Of a stretch of DNA of 62,000 bases, positions 1 through 11,267 are shown piece by piece. The notes below the pieces were generated by a model that worked only from the letters and a program-made list of their open reading frames with translations, made no database searches and was not told where the DNA came from. Position numbers and translations under genes: made by a program. How positions within the stretch are numbered: position 1 is the stretch's first letter; each line of letters starts with the position of its first letter. The stretch is from Lingula anatina (Eukaryota; Brachiopoda; Lingulata; Lingulida; Lingulidae), in assembly GCF_001039355.2 (NCBI RefSeq), contig NW_019774847.1:776034-838033 (forward strand), given 5' to 3'.

Positions 1-276
1 ATTTTTTTCTGAAAATGTGCTTTTTAACTTGATGTGCAAATAGGGTGTTTCTTTCCTTTTGGTGCAAAGCAAAGCCTCTTATAATTTGTTTCTTTCTCGT
101 TTTTAGTTAGTGCATAATACATGTGTAATTTTGTTATTATCCATCTGAAGGTGCTGTACGTATTGACAGTTCATTTAAGTTATAAACGGTTCCCTCTCAA
201 ATGCAGTATTATATTTATTGGGTCACTACAATCAGTTTAACCCTTTAATGTTCATACCCTCACTGCTTGTCAGCCT
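1..276. other. AT-rich non-coding flank
   Basis: No open frame with coding character is visible on either strand. The sequence is AT-rich with T-runs and grades into the fold-back element that follows. It could be intron, 3' untranslated region or intergenic DNA of whatever lies to the left. Confidence 0.5.
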
Positions 277-530
277 TGGGACCATTCCCAGACCCTATCG
301 TACTAACTGTTGATCGATCTGTCTCCAAGGGAATTCTCGCTAAATTGCAATCAGCTGAAGCAGCTTAGATGTCTGTCACACCTAATGAAGCTGCTAAGGG
401 GTAATTAATTATCTTTAGCAGCCTCAGTAGGCGTGACAGACATCTTGAGCTGAAAGCAATTTAGCCAGAAACCCCACAGAGATGGACCGATCCTGTTAGC
501 TTGATCTAGGTATGGGAACCCAATCCTAGA
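277..530. mobile_element. Fold-back (MITE-like) inverted repeat
   Basis: The two halves are imperfect reverse complements around a centre near 400-412. Matching blocks include CTAAATTGCAATCAGCTGAAG (left, about 340-360) against the complement of GAGCTGAAAGCAATTTAG (right, about 447-464), GATGTCTGTCAC against GTGACAGACATC, and GAAGCTGCTAAGG against CTTTAGCAGCCTC. The strongest pairing spans about 295-510, and weaker pairing reaches about 277 and 530. It has no coding capacity, so it would be a non-autonomous fold-back or MITE copy. I could not define a target-site duplication. Confidence 0.65.
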
Positions 531-3054
531 CTTTGATGTCACTTGAAGAGGGTTTATGTTCTCACGTTGCATGTGATTAAAGAAATTGGCCAGAGATAGT
601 GCTTTCTGGAAAAAAAATGGCTTTATGTTTACTGTAATTGTTATGAATTATGTTTATTGTCTGAGTCAGATGTCATCTTGTTGCTTTCATTTTGTTCATT
701 AGAGTGCTCAGTTTTAAGTAAGATTTTTTTTGAATATAGGTGAACTCTTAGTTGAGATTTCATTTACCTTTTCAGTACATAACTATTTTTCTCAGATTAA
801 TTATAAAACCTTGTCATTGTGAGTAAAAAATCTATCGTAAGTTGGCAAGCTGTGTGATGAAACTGCTGTAAGCTTGACCTTTTGGCTGAGGGAAGAATTA
901 TTGTGAGAGGCTTTTTTAATTTTACTCATAGTTTAACATACATGTCTTCATATATGAGCAGTATTTTTGTTTTAATTTCAGTAGTATTGCTTCAATTGCC
1001 AATGATATTGATATTAATACATCAGTATTGATTTATATTTGCTTCAATGTATCCGTTGTAGAGTTCTTGTTTATTGAAGTCAAGTCAAAGGACATATACT
1101 GCATTGTGGATATACCAGGCCAAACAGTATTGAGGTGCATTTACTTCTTATTTATCATCAGTTTGATTATACTGTTTCGAAAATTCAGCAATTCTCGATC
1201 AAGACTGATTTGGGAATAGCATAGATTTCTTTTTTTTTTTTTTTTTTTAAGATTGATTTATATTTATGCTGTTGCCCAGATAGTCACTGGTGCATGCTGG
1301 GAATACTGAGAATTACTGGAGATCTAGGATGATGATATTTACTAGGTCATAGGAATAATTTATTTTTCAAAGTTAAGTTTGTTATCGTTTGCATTATTTC
1401 AGTCTTGAGGACCATTCTACTTAAACAATACTAATACGTGTACAACCTACCTTTTCTATCATTTAAGTTTCATTTGGTGTAAATAAGTATAGGAATATGC
1501 AATTGTGAAGTTTCTCCATTTTATAAAACTTTTAGAAGTTTGAGTATGTGTATGCTAGTCACAAGTTGACAGGAGTTTAAGAGTGCAGTGTAGGAAATAT
1601 GAGAAAAATGTGTAAGAATCGTTATGGTGTATCCAGTCCTTACATAAAGTTATATATTTTAGCATTAATTTTGTTCTTCGACATTTTTGAATCTGATTGA
1701 TGAACAATTAAACTTTGTACTTTCACCTTGATGTTCAAGTGTGACTGTGTTGTCAATCATTAAGGGGGGACCTTTTAGTAGCATTCATTTTCTGACCATT
1801 AATTGTATTTCAAACATTTACCTTTCCAAATATCATTTTCAAGTTTTTCTGATTATATTCTTATTTTTCAGGATTTTTCTCAACCTGTTTGTAATCTTAA
1901 GTTCTCCCAAGTTGAAAGGATACAGAAATAAAAAAAAATGTTAAATAGCATCTTGTTTATCTTTATTTTGATTATTTGAGAAATAAATGTAGAATAATCT
2001 CAATGTATAAATTTAGATCAATTATTCTTAAATATAAATGTATTATTTGGCAAAAGGATAGTCCCCATAGCTTTTAGGCTTCATTCAGTACAAGACTTGC
2101 TGCATTATCCCCTAATAGATACTGAATAGATTCCCCGCGGGGATAACGCAACAAACATTCAAGTAGGTGCTCCATATTCGATCTGTGGATCTGCCCATTG
2201 ACATTTAAGTTAATAGTCCAGTGGAAATGTTTTGAAATTGTTGAAATCTGTTTCTTAGAACATCATTAAAAATCAATTGCAGTATTCCAAATTAGAAGTT
2301 ATCAAAGAATTTATGACTGTTGCTGCAGCAGAATTTGAAAGGTGATTATACCGCAGATTTGCGCACACCATGAGAACGTTTAAAAAATTAGAAGTTAATG
2401 AACACCTCAATAGATAAACTTTCATGTTTTATTCATGACTTTGTTCATATTTTACAAAAATCACATAACATAGTAAAATCTTGGATTTTTTACTTTTAAT
2501 TACTATTTCTTTAGTCAAACTTTAACTCTATAATATCATTTAATCATTAGTGTCTATAAACTTTTATAAATTTTGTTGTTAACTCTACTGAACAGATAAT
2601 GGATTTAGACTTTTTCAAAATAAATAATATTAAAATTATCATCAACATATCTATATGATCTCTTTGGGAGCATTCCCACAAAACCATCACACTAGCTGGA
2701 TCGCCCCAACTCTGCAAGAGATTCTCCCTAAGTGTAATCGGGATAAATGTCTGACGTGCCTCCTGGAACTGCCATGGGTAAATAAGGCAAATGCACATGA
2801 AAGTTTATTACTCCCTTGCTGTCAATTAAGCTGATTACACTGAATGCAAATTCCTGCAGAGTTGGATTGATGTAGTCAACATTTGAATCTGAATACGTTC
2901 TTTGACACAGTAGCAGATGTGCTATCAACCTTACTTGACTTCCTGTCATGTAAAAAACTGTATAACAATGTCCCCACTCTTTAAGGTCACCTGGTGTAAC
3001 CCTAGTGACTGCATACAAACATTCTTCCTGGAACAAAACCATTTGTTCCCAGTG
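531..3054. other. Non-coding flank downstream of PANK4
   Basis: About 2.5 kb without a supported gene. It holds a T17 run near 1230-1247, AT-rich stretches, plus-strand AATAAA motifs near 1924 and 1981, and a small hairpin at 2101-2150. The interval nearest 3 kb may be PANK4 3' untranslated sequence. Open frames on the minus strand at 2547-2798 and 2728-3135 run into a transposon remnant and look fortuitous. Confidence 0.5.
2101..2150. repeat. Short hairpin with CCCCGCGGGG palindrome
   Basis: Arms TGCATTATCCCC (2101-2112) and GGGGATAACGCA (2139-2150) pair with one mismatch. A CCCCGCGGGG palindrome sits at the base of the right arm. Function is unknown; it may be a remnant of a small inverted-repeat element. 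Confidence 0.4.
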
Positions 3055-3245
3055 TCGTAGGCAGAGGGGGTGCGGTGGGTTGAAAGAACAGCCCTTCTGC
3101 CCCGTGTAGGTCCACTCTGGATCAAAACAGATCAAGGTCCTATTTTATTCCTCAAACATAATCACCTGCAGGAAGGGGTTAAAAAGGTCCACTTTTTTCT
3201 GAAAGTCAACCTTTCCAAGTTTGAAACTTCCAGCCACAGCTTACT
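3055..3245 (+). mobile_element. Dispersed repeat family R1, copy
   Basis: This stretch shares ordered blocks with five other places in the window: a G-rich block, then a GGTCCRCTCTGG block, then AAAAAGGTCCACTTTTT. The fullest copy (45221-45379) begins CAGGCCCATAGCCAG and ends in GCTGGCT, while a reverse-orientation copy ends GGCCACGGGCCTG. This suggests terminal inverted repeats of about 15 bp around a roughly 160 bp non-autonomous element. This copy lies in the PANK4 3' flank and supplies a possible polyadenylation signal. Confidence 0.6.
3144..3149 (-). terminator. Candidate PANK4 polyadenylation signal
   Basis: TTTATT on the plus strand reads AATAAA on the minus strand, 111 bp past the PANK4 stop codon. 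It lies inside the R1 repeat copy. It is the nearest canonical hexamer after the stop; cleavage-site evidence is lacking. Confidence 0.45.
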
Positions 3246-3259
3246 GTTCCCACTCACTG

Positions 3260-5829
3260 CTACCTGCTGTCCACAGAAAACTTGGCAGGTAACGAGTGCG
3301 TCCGTAGCACCACACGCTTGGGTTTTTCATATTTAAATATAATGCTGAACATGTCTCCACCCAGTCTGTTAGCAAGCCAGCGGTTCTTGAGGACGGCTAT
3401 CTTCAGGGCCTCACAGGAGAAGGCTGTGGAGTAATTGGTGTGGACTGATCTGCCCATACCCTCCAGGACAATGAGATCAGCCGCCATGTCACGTATCTTC
3501 ATACTCAGGTCATAACTGATATACCTAGAATATACAACACAATATCAATCAGTTAATATCTTAATAGATACTCTAGTTAGTTTTCAAACTAGACTCCTGT
3601 CTTTGTGCACAGGCATTCAAAATCATATGAAAACTGACGAAGTCTCATTTTATGCACTTCAGTAGTTTCCTAATATTTCTTACCTCATAAATACATTTTC
3701 TTCTGTTACCTGAGATCAAGACAAGGAGAAGCCAGTCCAGACTGTTACCTGAGATCAAGACAAGGAGAAGCCAGTCCAGACTGTTACCTGAGATCAAGAC
3801 AAGGAGAAGCCAGTCCAGACTGTTACCTGAGATCAAGACAAGGAGAAGCCAGTCCAGACTGTTACCTGAGATCAAGACAAGGAGAAGCCAGTCCAGACTG
3901 TTACCTGAGATCAAGACAAGGAGAAGCCTGTCCAGACTCCATTATCACCAGTCTCTCCTCTGCTAACGCCCGGGAGATCGTCTCAGAGATGGCGGCCACT
4001 CTTTTGGCAAGTATTATCACTTCACTGTATGTGACATCGTTCAGTGCTGGCATGGTGTTAGCACATAAGATTACCTGGAACAGGTGAGAGAGAGAGTATT
4101 ATAATATCTCACAGGTAATACAGGTGAGTGAGAGGTATTCCTAGGTTAGAGGTAACACATAATATTTCATTTAACATATTCTCATTATACTCATGATGAA
4201 GTTTTACTAATTATACTATCTCATCTACCTTAGTCCCTCTAGAGAGCAGCTCCCTGGCAAATGGAAACACTCCCAGTATAATGTCAATGCCACTGTTGTC
4301 ACAGAAGATGACGGCACAGTTGTGGACGGGACCTTTCAGCCTCTCTAACCACTGCTCATAGTTATCCACCAACCAGGGCCTCGCTGGGAGTTAAAAACGT
4401 TAAAATCACCAATGGGAATCATTTGAGATTGATTGTGTGAAATAAAGCTAAATTTCATGGGATTTGGAGAAGTGTGGTCAAAAATAATGTTGCACACTTT
4501 CTAGTTTTGCTTGGCATCATTCCGTTCTGACATCCAAGGTTTTTCAGGGATAATTTCAGAGCCATTTTTAAAGAATTATAATTAAAATTATAATGGTCTT
4601 TAAAATTTAATAAGCCTGGGAAGGCATCTTTCTGTCAATCATTGTGTTTGAAAATGGTAAACAAATTGCCTCATTTGTTGAACTGTGAACTAAATGAATA
4701 TGGTGTTATGATAACCCAGTTAGGTAATGTGGTATAAATGTACAAAACCTGGCTACCACACCTCTCTGTGCATTCATCCCAGCATTGTGTTAGTTGTGAC
4801 AGCTGGTTGAGAAAGAATGTGACTCTCACCTTGCAGCCTAGCCCTGGCCTCTGTGAACCCAAACTGGCCCTCCTCCATGATGTTCACCACTTCCTTGGCT
4901 CCCCAGTCAAACACATTCCCCGCCAGCAAACCCTCCACCAGGGCCAGCTGTTTAGCCTGCCAAGACAAGCTGTCTAAAAACTTCAGATGGTCCTCTAGAT
5001 GCTTCAAAGCCTGTTCATTTTCAAATTGCTTTTGCTGTAAAAAGCACAAAACATAGGTAAGAACAAATGCCATTGAAATAAGTCACTAAATATGATTCAT
5101 CATTCATTTTTGTTTATTTTCAAGTCTGTTATTACTTTCTGGAAAAGATAACAAATGCCTCTTTAAATATGAAAAAAAATTACAAGATAAAAAATCATGA
5201 AATCAGAGAGTGATATCACCCAAGGACAGAAGTTACTCTATAGGTATCCTAAGGGAAAAGCTTGAGGTATAAATGAAGCAGTTATCAAAGATAGCTGGGA
5301 AGGACTGAGGTCTAAAATACTGATCCCTTCAGGATGCATGGGTCATGTCTCACCTGAATGTATGGGTCCGAGAAACTTGACTCCTTTAAAAAATGTTCTC
5401 TTGTATCTAAAAGACTACGGACTGTTAATGACCCAAATGCTCTGAAAAGTATAATACAAATTACCTTTATATAGATGTATCTTATATAGATTAGAAATTA
5501 ATGAAATAAGAGATTATGTATATTTCTTTTGAATTCAACATATTGGACTGATCTGAACAAACTTAGAAAATGATTCTTATTTACATGTAAGTAGGTCAAA
5601 TTAGGACATTCCAATCTCATACAGTGTTTTCTTTTTCTCAGCATAAAAAAATAGTTTTTTTAAGCATGAAAGTAAAGGTTGCTGATTTTCACGTCTTTTC
5701 TTGTCACATGACTTACGATGGATTTGCCTTAAACTCCTTCAATCTCTGTAAATATTTGTCCTTGAACTTGGCAGCCCTGTCACTGGCGTCTACGGAGTCT
5801 GGCTGACTGGCAATAGCACGTTCCACAAA
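3260..5829 (-). CDS. PANK4: PANK4 exons 11-16: DUF89 metal-dependent phosphatase half
   Basis: The C-terminal half carries the DUF89 phosphatase signature: [18 protein letters not shown] (exon 13), [19 protein letters not shown] (exon 14) and [11 protein letters not shown] (exon 15). Asp619, Asn620 and Asp655 by my count correspond to the metal-binding Asp623, Asn624 and Asp659 of human PANK4, a constant offset of four. All three are present, so the phosphatase should be active. The last exon gives [13 protein letters not shown] and ends with extra residues after SIIFKYE. Exon 15 ends in a 39-bp tandem array that repeats its splice donor. Confidence 0.9.
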
Positions 5830-8800
5830 CTAATAGAAACCAAAAATGATACCACATTTGTAATTCTGATCATTACAGAACTTCGTGAACAGTGCAGTCT
5901 GTTTTGAGCCTCGTTGGCTTCTGCCAGTGTGGAGGTAGCAACAGTTACTACCAGCACAATAGTCATGGTCAGAATAACCAATATCAATGTTGTTGGAAAA
6001 ATAGATATACTGTTATCAAAAATTAAAATAACTTATATCTAACAAAATACTGAAAATGCTGACTATAACATGATCCTATGTATTCATTATGACATAACAT
6101 AAACTGTCCAAAAACTTCATTTAGTTCAAACACAAATCATTATCAATCTGAACATGTAGAACTGTCTATAAGAGAAGCTAATTTTTCTCTAGCTTCAACA
6201 TTCACTCTGATTTCAGTAAAATCCATAATAATAATTATCCTAACTATTTTGTCACCTTATCAGTGGCTTCCTCAAAGCACTGCAGCCAGTACTCCCTGGC
6301 GGCCGCGTCCTGGGTAAGGTCCACTACATCAGGGAAATAACTGGATGGGTCCAACAGTAGTGGACAGTTGACCAGTGGGTTGGAGAACCTGTGTAATTCT
6401 AGCATGTCAAACTGGAAAATATAACAGGAGATACCCAAAATATGCCAGGCCTCATAAACCATAATTGTCACAAGAGCTTCAGATTTGGGAGCACAACCGA
6501 CTGGAGCCAGGACTTAATGGGATAATCAACAACAAGGAGGCTTAACTTCCTGTTGTCTTTCTCTTCCTCAATCAACAAGTTGGGTTATATTATTGACACC
6601 CCCCCCCCCCCAAAAAAAAAAAAAAATTAACAAATAGGTTAAACTTACTGTAGACTTTCTCTCCCTCAGAGGGACTTTACTGGTCCTAGGACTCTGCAGA
6701 CCAGAGCTGCCTGCGTAGTCCTCAATCCACGAGTACTTGTCAGCCTCTGGAATAAGACAAACAGAGGCGCTTATACACATTTTCTTGTTTTCTTGTGTCT
6801 ATTTCTCAATGCTGTGACTCGGAAGCAATGTGTTCCACTAACAAGTCTGTTTACAGACCATTTTGTGTACATTTATATCATCTTTATTGAGAGGCTTATT
6901 ATCTTCATCAACCAAAAACAGATGTTCTCATTGGCTCAAGTGTTCTGATATAATTGGTCGTAGATATCAATTACATTTTAAACTACTACTCATTGTACTG
7001 AGCATATCAAACTGTGTTTTATTAAAAATAACAATACCAAATGTATGCATCTGATGAAAGTAATAACTAATACACATTATTATATTAAATATATATTTAG
7101 TGAAGTGTGACAAATGAGGGACTGAGGTCCACTTACCCTCCTCCTCAGCTCCTTTCAGAAAGGCTCCTATGGCCCCAAGGTATCCCTCATGTCTGAGAAA
7201 TAGAGCTTGGATCTCTCCCTGAAACGGGCAGTAGGTAATTGTGCTAGGTGTGACAGTGAAGTGGGTAATTGTGCTAGGTGTGACAGTGAAATGGGTAATT
7301 ATGCTAGGTGTGACAGTGAAGTGAGTAATTGTGTTAGGTGTGACAGTGAAGTGGGTAATTGTGCTAGGTGTGACAGTGAAACGCATTGTAAAAATACTTC
7401 TCTCATTCCTTCACCATACAGTTCTTCAAATGTGTCAAATGTGTCAAATTATTCATTCTATTTGCCCCCCAAAAATAATAAATAAATAAATTACAAATTC
7501 CATATTTTCCATCGTCTCAATATCATTAAAAAAATTTTTTTATGTGAACAAAATCTGTTCAGCTACAAATTTTTCAAAAAATATGGCAGTCAAACTGAGT
7601 TAATAAATCCCTCAGATTCAGGCAATAAAATACTCACTTTAGACCAAAAACTAATAGCGAAAGAGATGGTCTGCATAGTCATAGGGTGACCACGGATGAA
7701 GAAGCCACCAAAGTATATTTTCTTCAGTTTGTGAAACTTGGCGTGTAGATAAGCCAGTTGTCCTATGTCATTGCTAATACTGATCAGGAGACTCTTAGCA
7801 ATATCTTCTGACTTGAAGTCTGCATCTGACATAACAAACAAATAAGAAATATCAAATATGACAGTTCTGATGTGGAGATTTATGTAAATCATTTTACATG
7901 CTATTTATTAATCGTTTATTTATTAACCCCATATGGAACAAAGAAGGAGCCCTATGCTATGGTTAATACATATATACACGTAATAAGAGACTTGCATGTG
8001 AGCTGGTCACAAGAGTGGAAAATCTCATCTCTTCCTAGCCCAGTGAAATGTAACTAGTGGCAGTCTTCACCTACACTGTCTCTCCTGTGCGGACCGAGCT
8101 GCTCTCCCAAAACTGCTGGCGATGACATCAGAGGCCAGGCCCACCCTGTTGTAAGCTCCTCCATAGATGTCCTTCACCAACATGTCAATGTTCCTGTGGT
8201 CTCCCTTTGCTGCCAGTTGTAACAGCTCATCAAATCCCTGAGTGTGGGAAATAACAATAATAAGGCAGCAAAGCTGTCAAATATACAGACAAAAAGCTGT
8301 AACAGCTCATCAAAGCCTTGAGTATAGGAAATAAAAGTAAAATGACCAATGAATAACAAATAGTCTCTGTAAGTCAAGATTGGCAGGGCAAATGTGCCAG
8401 ATGTGACAAAGATAGCTAATTGTGTTAGTTGTGCCACTAGTTTAAACATCACACTGTAAATACCTTAGCCTTGGTGAGGAGAGATCCAAGACCCCAGAAT
8501 GTTCCTCCTCCCATTGACGTGCCTCCAACTCTCTCATATTGACCATCTGCCTCTACCTGCAATATTACAGCAGCACTGATCAATAAATTTAAAATTGCAC
8601 AACTTATCGTTGACTGGTATACATATTAAGTCTTTATTTTGTTTTAATAATTATAAATATAGAAGCTTTTCAAAGTGTATAAGACTTTTCATGTTATTTA
8701 TTTATTTATTTTTTTTTTTGAAAGTAACAAATAATTTATATATATATATATATCTTCCTTTTGATCTTTTTTTAACTGATATACTAAATTATAATATATT

Positions 8801-11178
8801 TACTCAAGACCTAATGAAAGAGGTATTTCAACATTATTTAACCAAGACCCTCACCTTCAATATGCTCACTCCAGACCCTATATTGACCAATAAATACGGA
8901 AATATTTCTGGGTCGGATCCCACAGCCTGGAAGTCGTACTCGGGGTTGCCATGTTTGACATAGGTGAATGCCTCATCAGAGATGTTCTTCAGAAGAAAGT
9001 TGCAACCTTTTATCAAACACTCCATCTCATCTTCTTTATCTACCCTGGAGTATACACATTACACATCTCATCTTCTTTATCTACCCTGGAGTATACACAT
9101 TACACATTACACATCTCATCTTCTTTATCTACCCTGGAGTACACACATTACACATCTCATCTTCTTTATCTACCCTGGAGTATACACATTACACATCTCA
9201 TCTTCTTTATCTACCCTGGAGTATACACATTACACATTACACATCTCATCTTCTTTATCTACCCTGGAGTATACACATTACACATCTCATCTTCTTTATC
9301 TACCCTGGAGTATGCACATTACACATCTCATCTTCTTTATCTACCCTGGAGGGTGCAATGATGGATACACATTTAACACTTATGGTGTCAAGGTTCTGAA
9401 TCAGGAACTATATATTTAGAAAACAACTGTAAACGAAAGGCCTCTTCTAGAAAGTGAACTAGATATAACTGTGTGAATGCACGCAAATTTTGTTATAATT
9501 TATCATGCACAATAATCAAAACAAAAAACAAACATACTCACAAACCTAACACTTACTGTACCCCTAATTTACTGGTTATCAAATCCTTGTACTTGAAGGC
9601 TCCCCCTCCTGTGACCTTGATGACCTTGTTCTTCAGGTTCTCCTTATTTGCTGGCAGTAGGTTTCCCTGGATGAAGTCCAGGCAGGTCTCTATAAATTTA
9701 CTCTCAAACTTCACAAAATGTAAGGCATCTTGGTTCTCAATGTCCTCCACAACTGTGTATATATGCTCTGCATTCTGGAGAAAAATATAAATTAAGTTGG
9801 TAACGGAGAAAATTGAAAAACTGAAGCACTGAGTGTGATGGTGGGGTGGGTGCAAAGGTGGGTGGGTATGGCAGTGGGGTAGGGGTGACAGTGGGGTAGG
9901 TGGGCTATGGGGTGTGTGTGTGACAATCAGGTGGGTGTGACAGGTGTGTCCTTGAAGATTAAGTACATGATATCAATGGTATCTCATCACTGTACAATTT
10001 GCTAGAGCTCAAAGTTATTTAACATAAAACTTAAACAGACCTGGCAACATATAACAGTCCTCAGAATGCACAGAACTTGTCTAATGCCTTATGTTAAAAC
10101 AATAGAATAATCTCAGTATACAATGGGAGTAATAGTCCTAAATAGTATGCAGAATGCACAGAGTTATCCACTCTACTTAAAACCATCTTCTTGGACTAGT
10201 TCAGCAGCTCTACTATGTGTACCTCCAGATTATCAAGGCCCTCTGCCAGTAGTGACTTCTTCCTCTGTACTGTGGAAATGTAGGCAAGCTTGGCCAGGGA
10301 ACCACCTCAATGGAAAGAAATGAAAACACATGGGAAAAATGATATAATATTCTCCAGTGGAGTGAAGGCAAGAATGAATACCATTTCCACCTTTTACCTT
10401 TATCCTTCAAATTCTAGCACAGCAGAATCAGCTGTCACCCTGATAAGTTAATGAATCTAAAAACTACATTAAATAGGGAAGACTGAGGCTAGTTGGACCC
10501 CGGGGTAAGTTGCCCCCCCCCCCCCCCAATCAATTTATAACAAAGTACCTATATGCCTTATGGGGTAAAAGAATTGATCACATCATTTTGTAAAGTGACC
10601 GTATCCAATAGTGCTAAGAAAGCATTGGCAGTGAGTCCAAATGAAATAATTTAGCATCTAAAAGTAACTTTATTAAAGAGACTTGATGGGGGGTCAACTT
10701 ACCCCAGGGTCCAACTAGCCCCGATCTTCCCTAACTCAAGAATACCACATTACTGCATGGGAACCCAGTCTACATTATAGATAACAAACAAGCAAATAAA
10801 TAAATAAAATGAAATAAAAAATATATATAATAATAAAAATTAAAAACAAAAATTATTCGGAAAATTGGAGATTTTTAAAAAAATTTCAAAGAAAACTTAA
10901 TATTTTCCTTTGAATTATGGTAAACAAACGTGGTACTTTTAAGTATCTATATGTTTTGGCATTCAGTAATCGATCTAGGTGACAGCCGAGTACGAGCATG
11001 ACTTCTTCAAGTTCCTGTAAAACTCCAGTACATGCACTTATTAAACAACAGAGCAATCTGACAGTCGACAGCTTCAAAACTTACCTATATCAATTGCAAA
11101 TCTTTTTGCATTTTTCATATTTCTGAATGCCTCTGCATGTGAGAGCTCAATGCTCTTGGCATATTGCGATTCAGCCAT
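3260..11178 (-). CDS. PANK4: PANK4: pantothenate-kinase-like / 4'-phosphopantetheine phosphatase
   Basis: A complete gene of 16 exons that I could phase through from ATG to stop: 11085-11178, 10223-10305, 9557-9774, 8855-9044, 8464-8556, 8075-8237, 7638-7825, 7137-7218, 6649-6746, 6256-6411, 5717-5829, 5354-5441, 4830-5034, 4229-4383, 3905-4074, 3260-3524. They sum to 2361 nt, or 786 residues plus stop; from memory human PANK4 is about 773. All introns are GT-AG. The exon 6 donor is the least certain: the frame requires T|GTAGGT at 8075. The family dephosphorylates 4'-phosphopantetheine and damaged forms of it in the CoA pathway, in the cytosol. Similarity to human PANK4 is colinear from FAIDIGGSL to SIIFKYE. 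The C-terminus runs about 18 residues past the human end. The first ATG (11176-11178) matches the family's MAE start. Confidence 0.95.
3703..3936. repeat. 39-bp x 6 minisatellite spanning PANK4 exon 15 donor
   Basis: Six units start at 3703, 3742, 3781, 3820, 3859 and 3898. Five are identical, and the exon-proximal one has a single A-to-T change. On the minus strand each unit holds the last ~30 nt of exon 15 plus CAG|GTAACAG, so six potential donors occur at 39-bp spacing. The unit is a multiple of three, but reading through the first donor meets TAA in frame, so only the exon-proximal donor (3905/3904) keeps PANK4 intact. Confidence 0.9.
6256..11178 (-). CDS. PANK4: PANK4 exons 1-10: pantothenate-kinase-like half
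   Basis: These exons encode the acetate/sugar-kinase-fold half. Visible landmarks are [14 protein letters not shown] (nucleotide-binding loop), [57 protein letters not shown] and [19 protein letters not shown]. In active human PanKs, Glu138 (three residues before C-L-V-K-G) and Arg207 (Y-K-R-V-T-G-T-S) are required, and human PANK4 carries Val and Trp there. Here both residues are present: Glu138 in DEMECLIKG and Arg204 in YERVGGTS. Kinase activity therefore cannot be excluded from sequence. The identification of those two positions rests on my alignment by eye. Confidence 0.88.
7231..7380. repeat. 30-bp x 5 minisatellite beside PANK4 exon 8 acceptor
   Basis: Five 30-bp units beginning GTRGGTAATTGTGCTAGGTG lie back to back, with a few substitutions (units 3 and 4 differ most). 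On the minus strand the array ends 12 bp upstream of exon 8 and forms the branch-point and polypyrimidine neighbourhood of that acceptor. Confidence 0.85.
8216..8340. repeat. Duplicated acceptor region of PANK4 exon 6
   Basis: The start of exon 6 with its acceptor (8216-8245) recurs as a diverged copy at about 8297-8340, upstream in the transcript. Both carry TGTAACAGCTCATCAAA followed by a CYTGAGTRTRGGAAATAA-type stretch. The upstream copy has its own AG in the equivalent place and is a decoy acceptor. Confidence 0.75.
9023..9354. repeat. 41/48-bp x 8 minisatellite spanning PANK4 exon 4 acceptor
   Basis: Units start at 9023, 9064, 9112, 9153, 9194, 9242, 9283 and 9324, with spacings 41, 48, 41, 41, 48, 41 and 41. 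The 48-bp units carry an extra ACACATT-type heptamer. Unit 1 includes the true acceptor CTCCAG|GGTAGATA of exon 4, and every other unit carries a copy of that acceptor. Long apparent plus-strand open frames over 8951-9419 are products of the repeat. Confidence 0.9.
9835..9955 (+). repeat. G-rich degenerate GTGGGGTRGG repeat in PANK4 intron 2
   Basis: A run of GGGGTGGGTG, GGGGTAGG and GTGTGACAGGTGTG variants on the plus strand. It marks the left edge (9876) of the 4.9 kb block that reappears after the N at 14832, and it has G-quadruplex-like spacing. Confidence 0.6.
10476..10731. mobile_element. TA-flanked MITE in PANK4 intron 1
   Basis: A 256-bp element with ~43-bp terminal inverted repeats. 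The left end is GGGAAGACTGAGGCTAGTTG and the right end is the complement of GGGAAGATCGGGGCTAGTTG; both continue through GGACCCYGGGGTAAGTTG. It is flanked by TA on both sides (10474-10475 and 10732-10733), as expected for Tc1/mariner-type or similar insertion. No transposase is present, so it is non-autonomous. Confidence 0.8.
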
Positions 11179-11258
11179 GTCATGACATTAAATGGGTAAA
11201 TTATTCGCTGCTGCAGTTGCTGCACCTCCCGACCTGCATCTGACCTAGTTTCACGCGA

Positions 11259-11267
11259 ACCGGAAGT
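11259..11267 (+). promoter_or_regulatory. ETS/GABP-type site in PANK4 promoter
   Basis: ACCGGAAGT lies about 80 bp upstream of the PANK4 ATG, in a short GC-richer patch with CpG. ETS-type sites of this form are typical of housekeeping promoters near the start of transcription. It is preserved in the second copy at 16122-16130. Confidence 0.45.

Noticed and set aside
2547-3135. Two minus-strand open frames (83 and 135 codons) next to PANK4
   Set aside because: The longer one starts inside the R1 transposon remnant, both lie past the PANK4 stop, and neither shows a domain. Best read as 3' untranslated or flanking DNA.
3645-3914. Minus-strand frame with six repeats of [13 protein letters not shown]
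   Set aside because: A repeat artefact of the 39-bp donor minisatellite in a frame different from PANK4.
3703-3936. CRISPR-like direct repeats
   Set aside because: Units are contiguous with no unique spacers and lie in a eukaryotic gene; this is a minisatellite. The same applies to 7231-7380 and 9023-9354.
8951-9419. Three overlapping plus-strand frames of about 140 residues
   Set aside because: All are translations of the 41/48-bp minisatellite antisense to PANK4 exon 4 and its acceptor.
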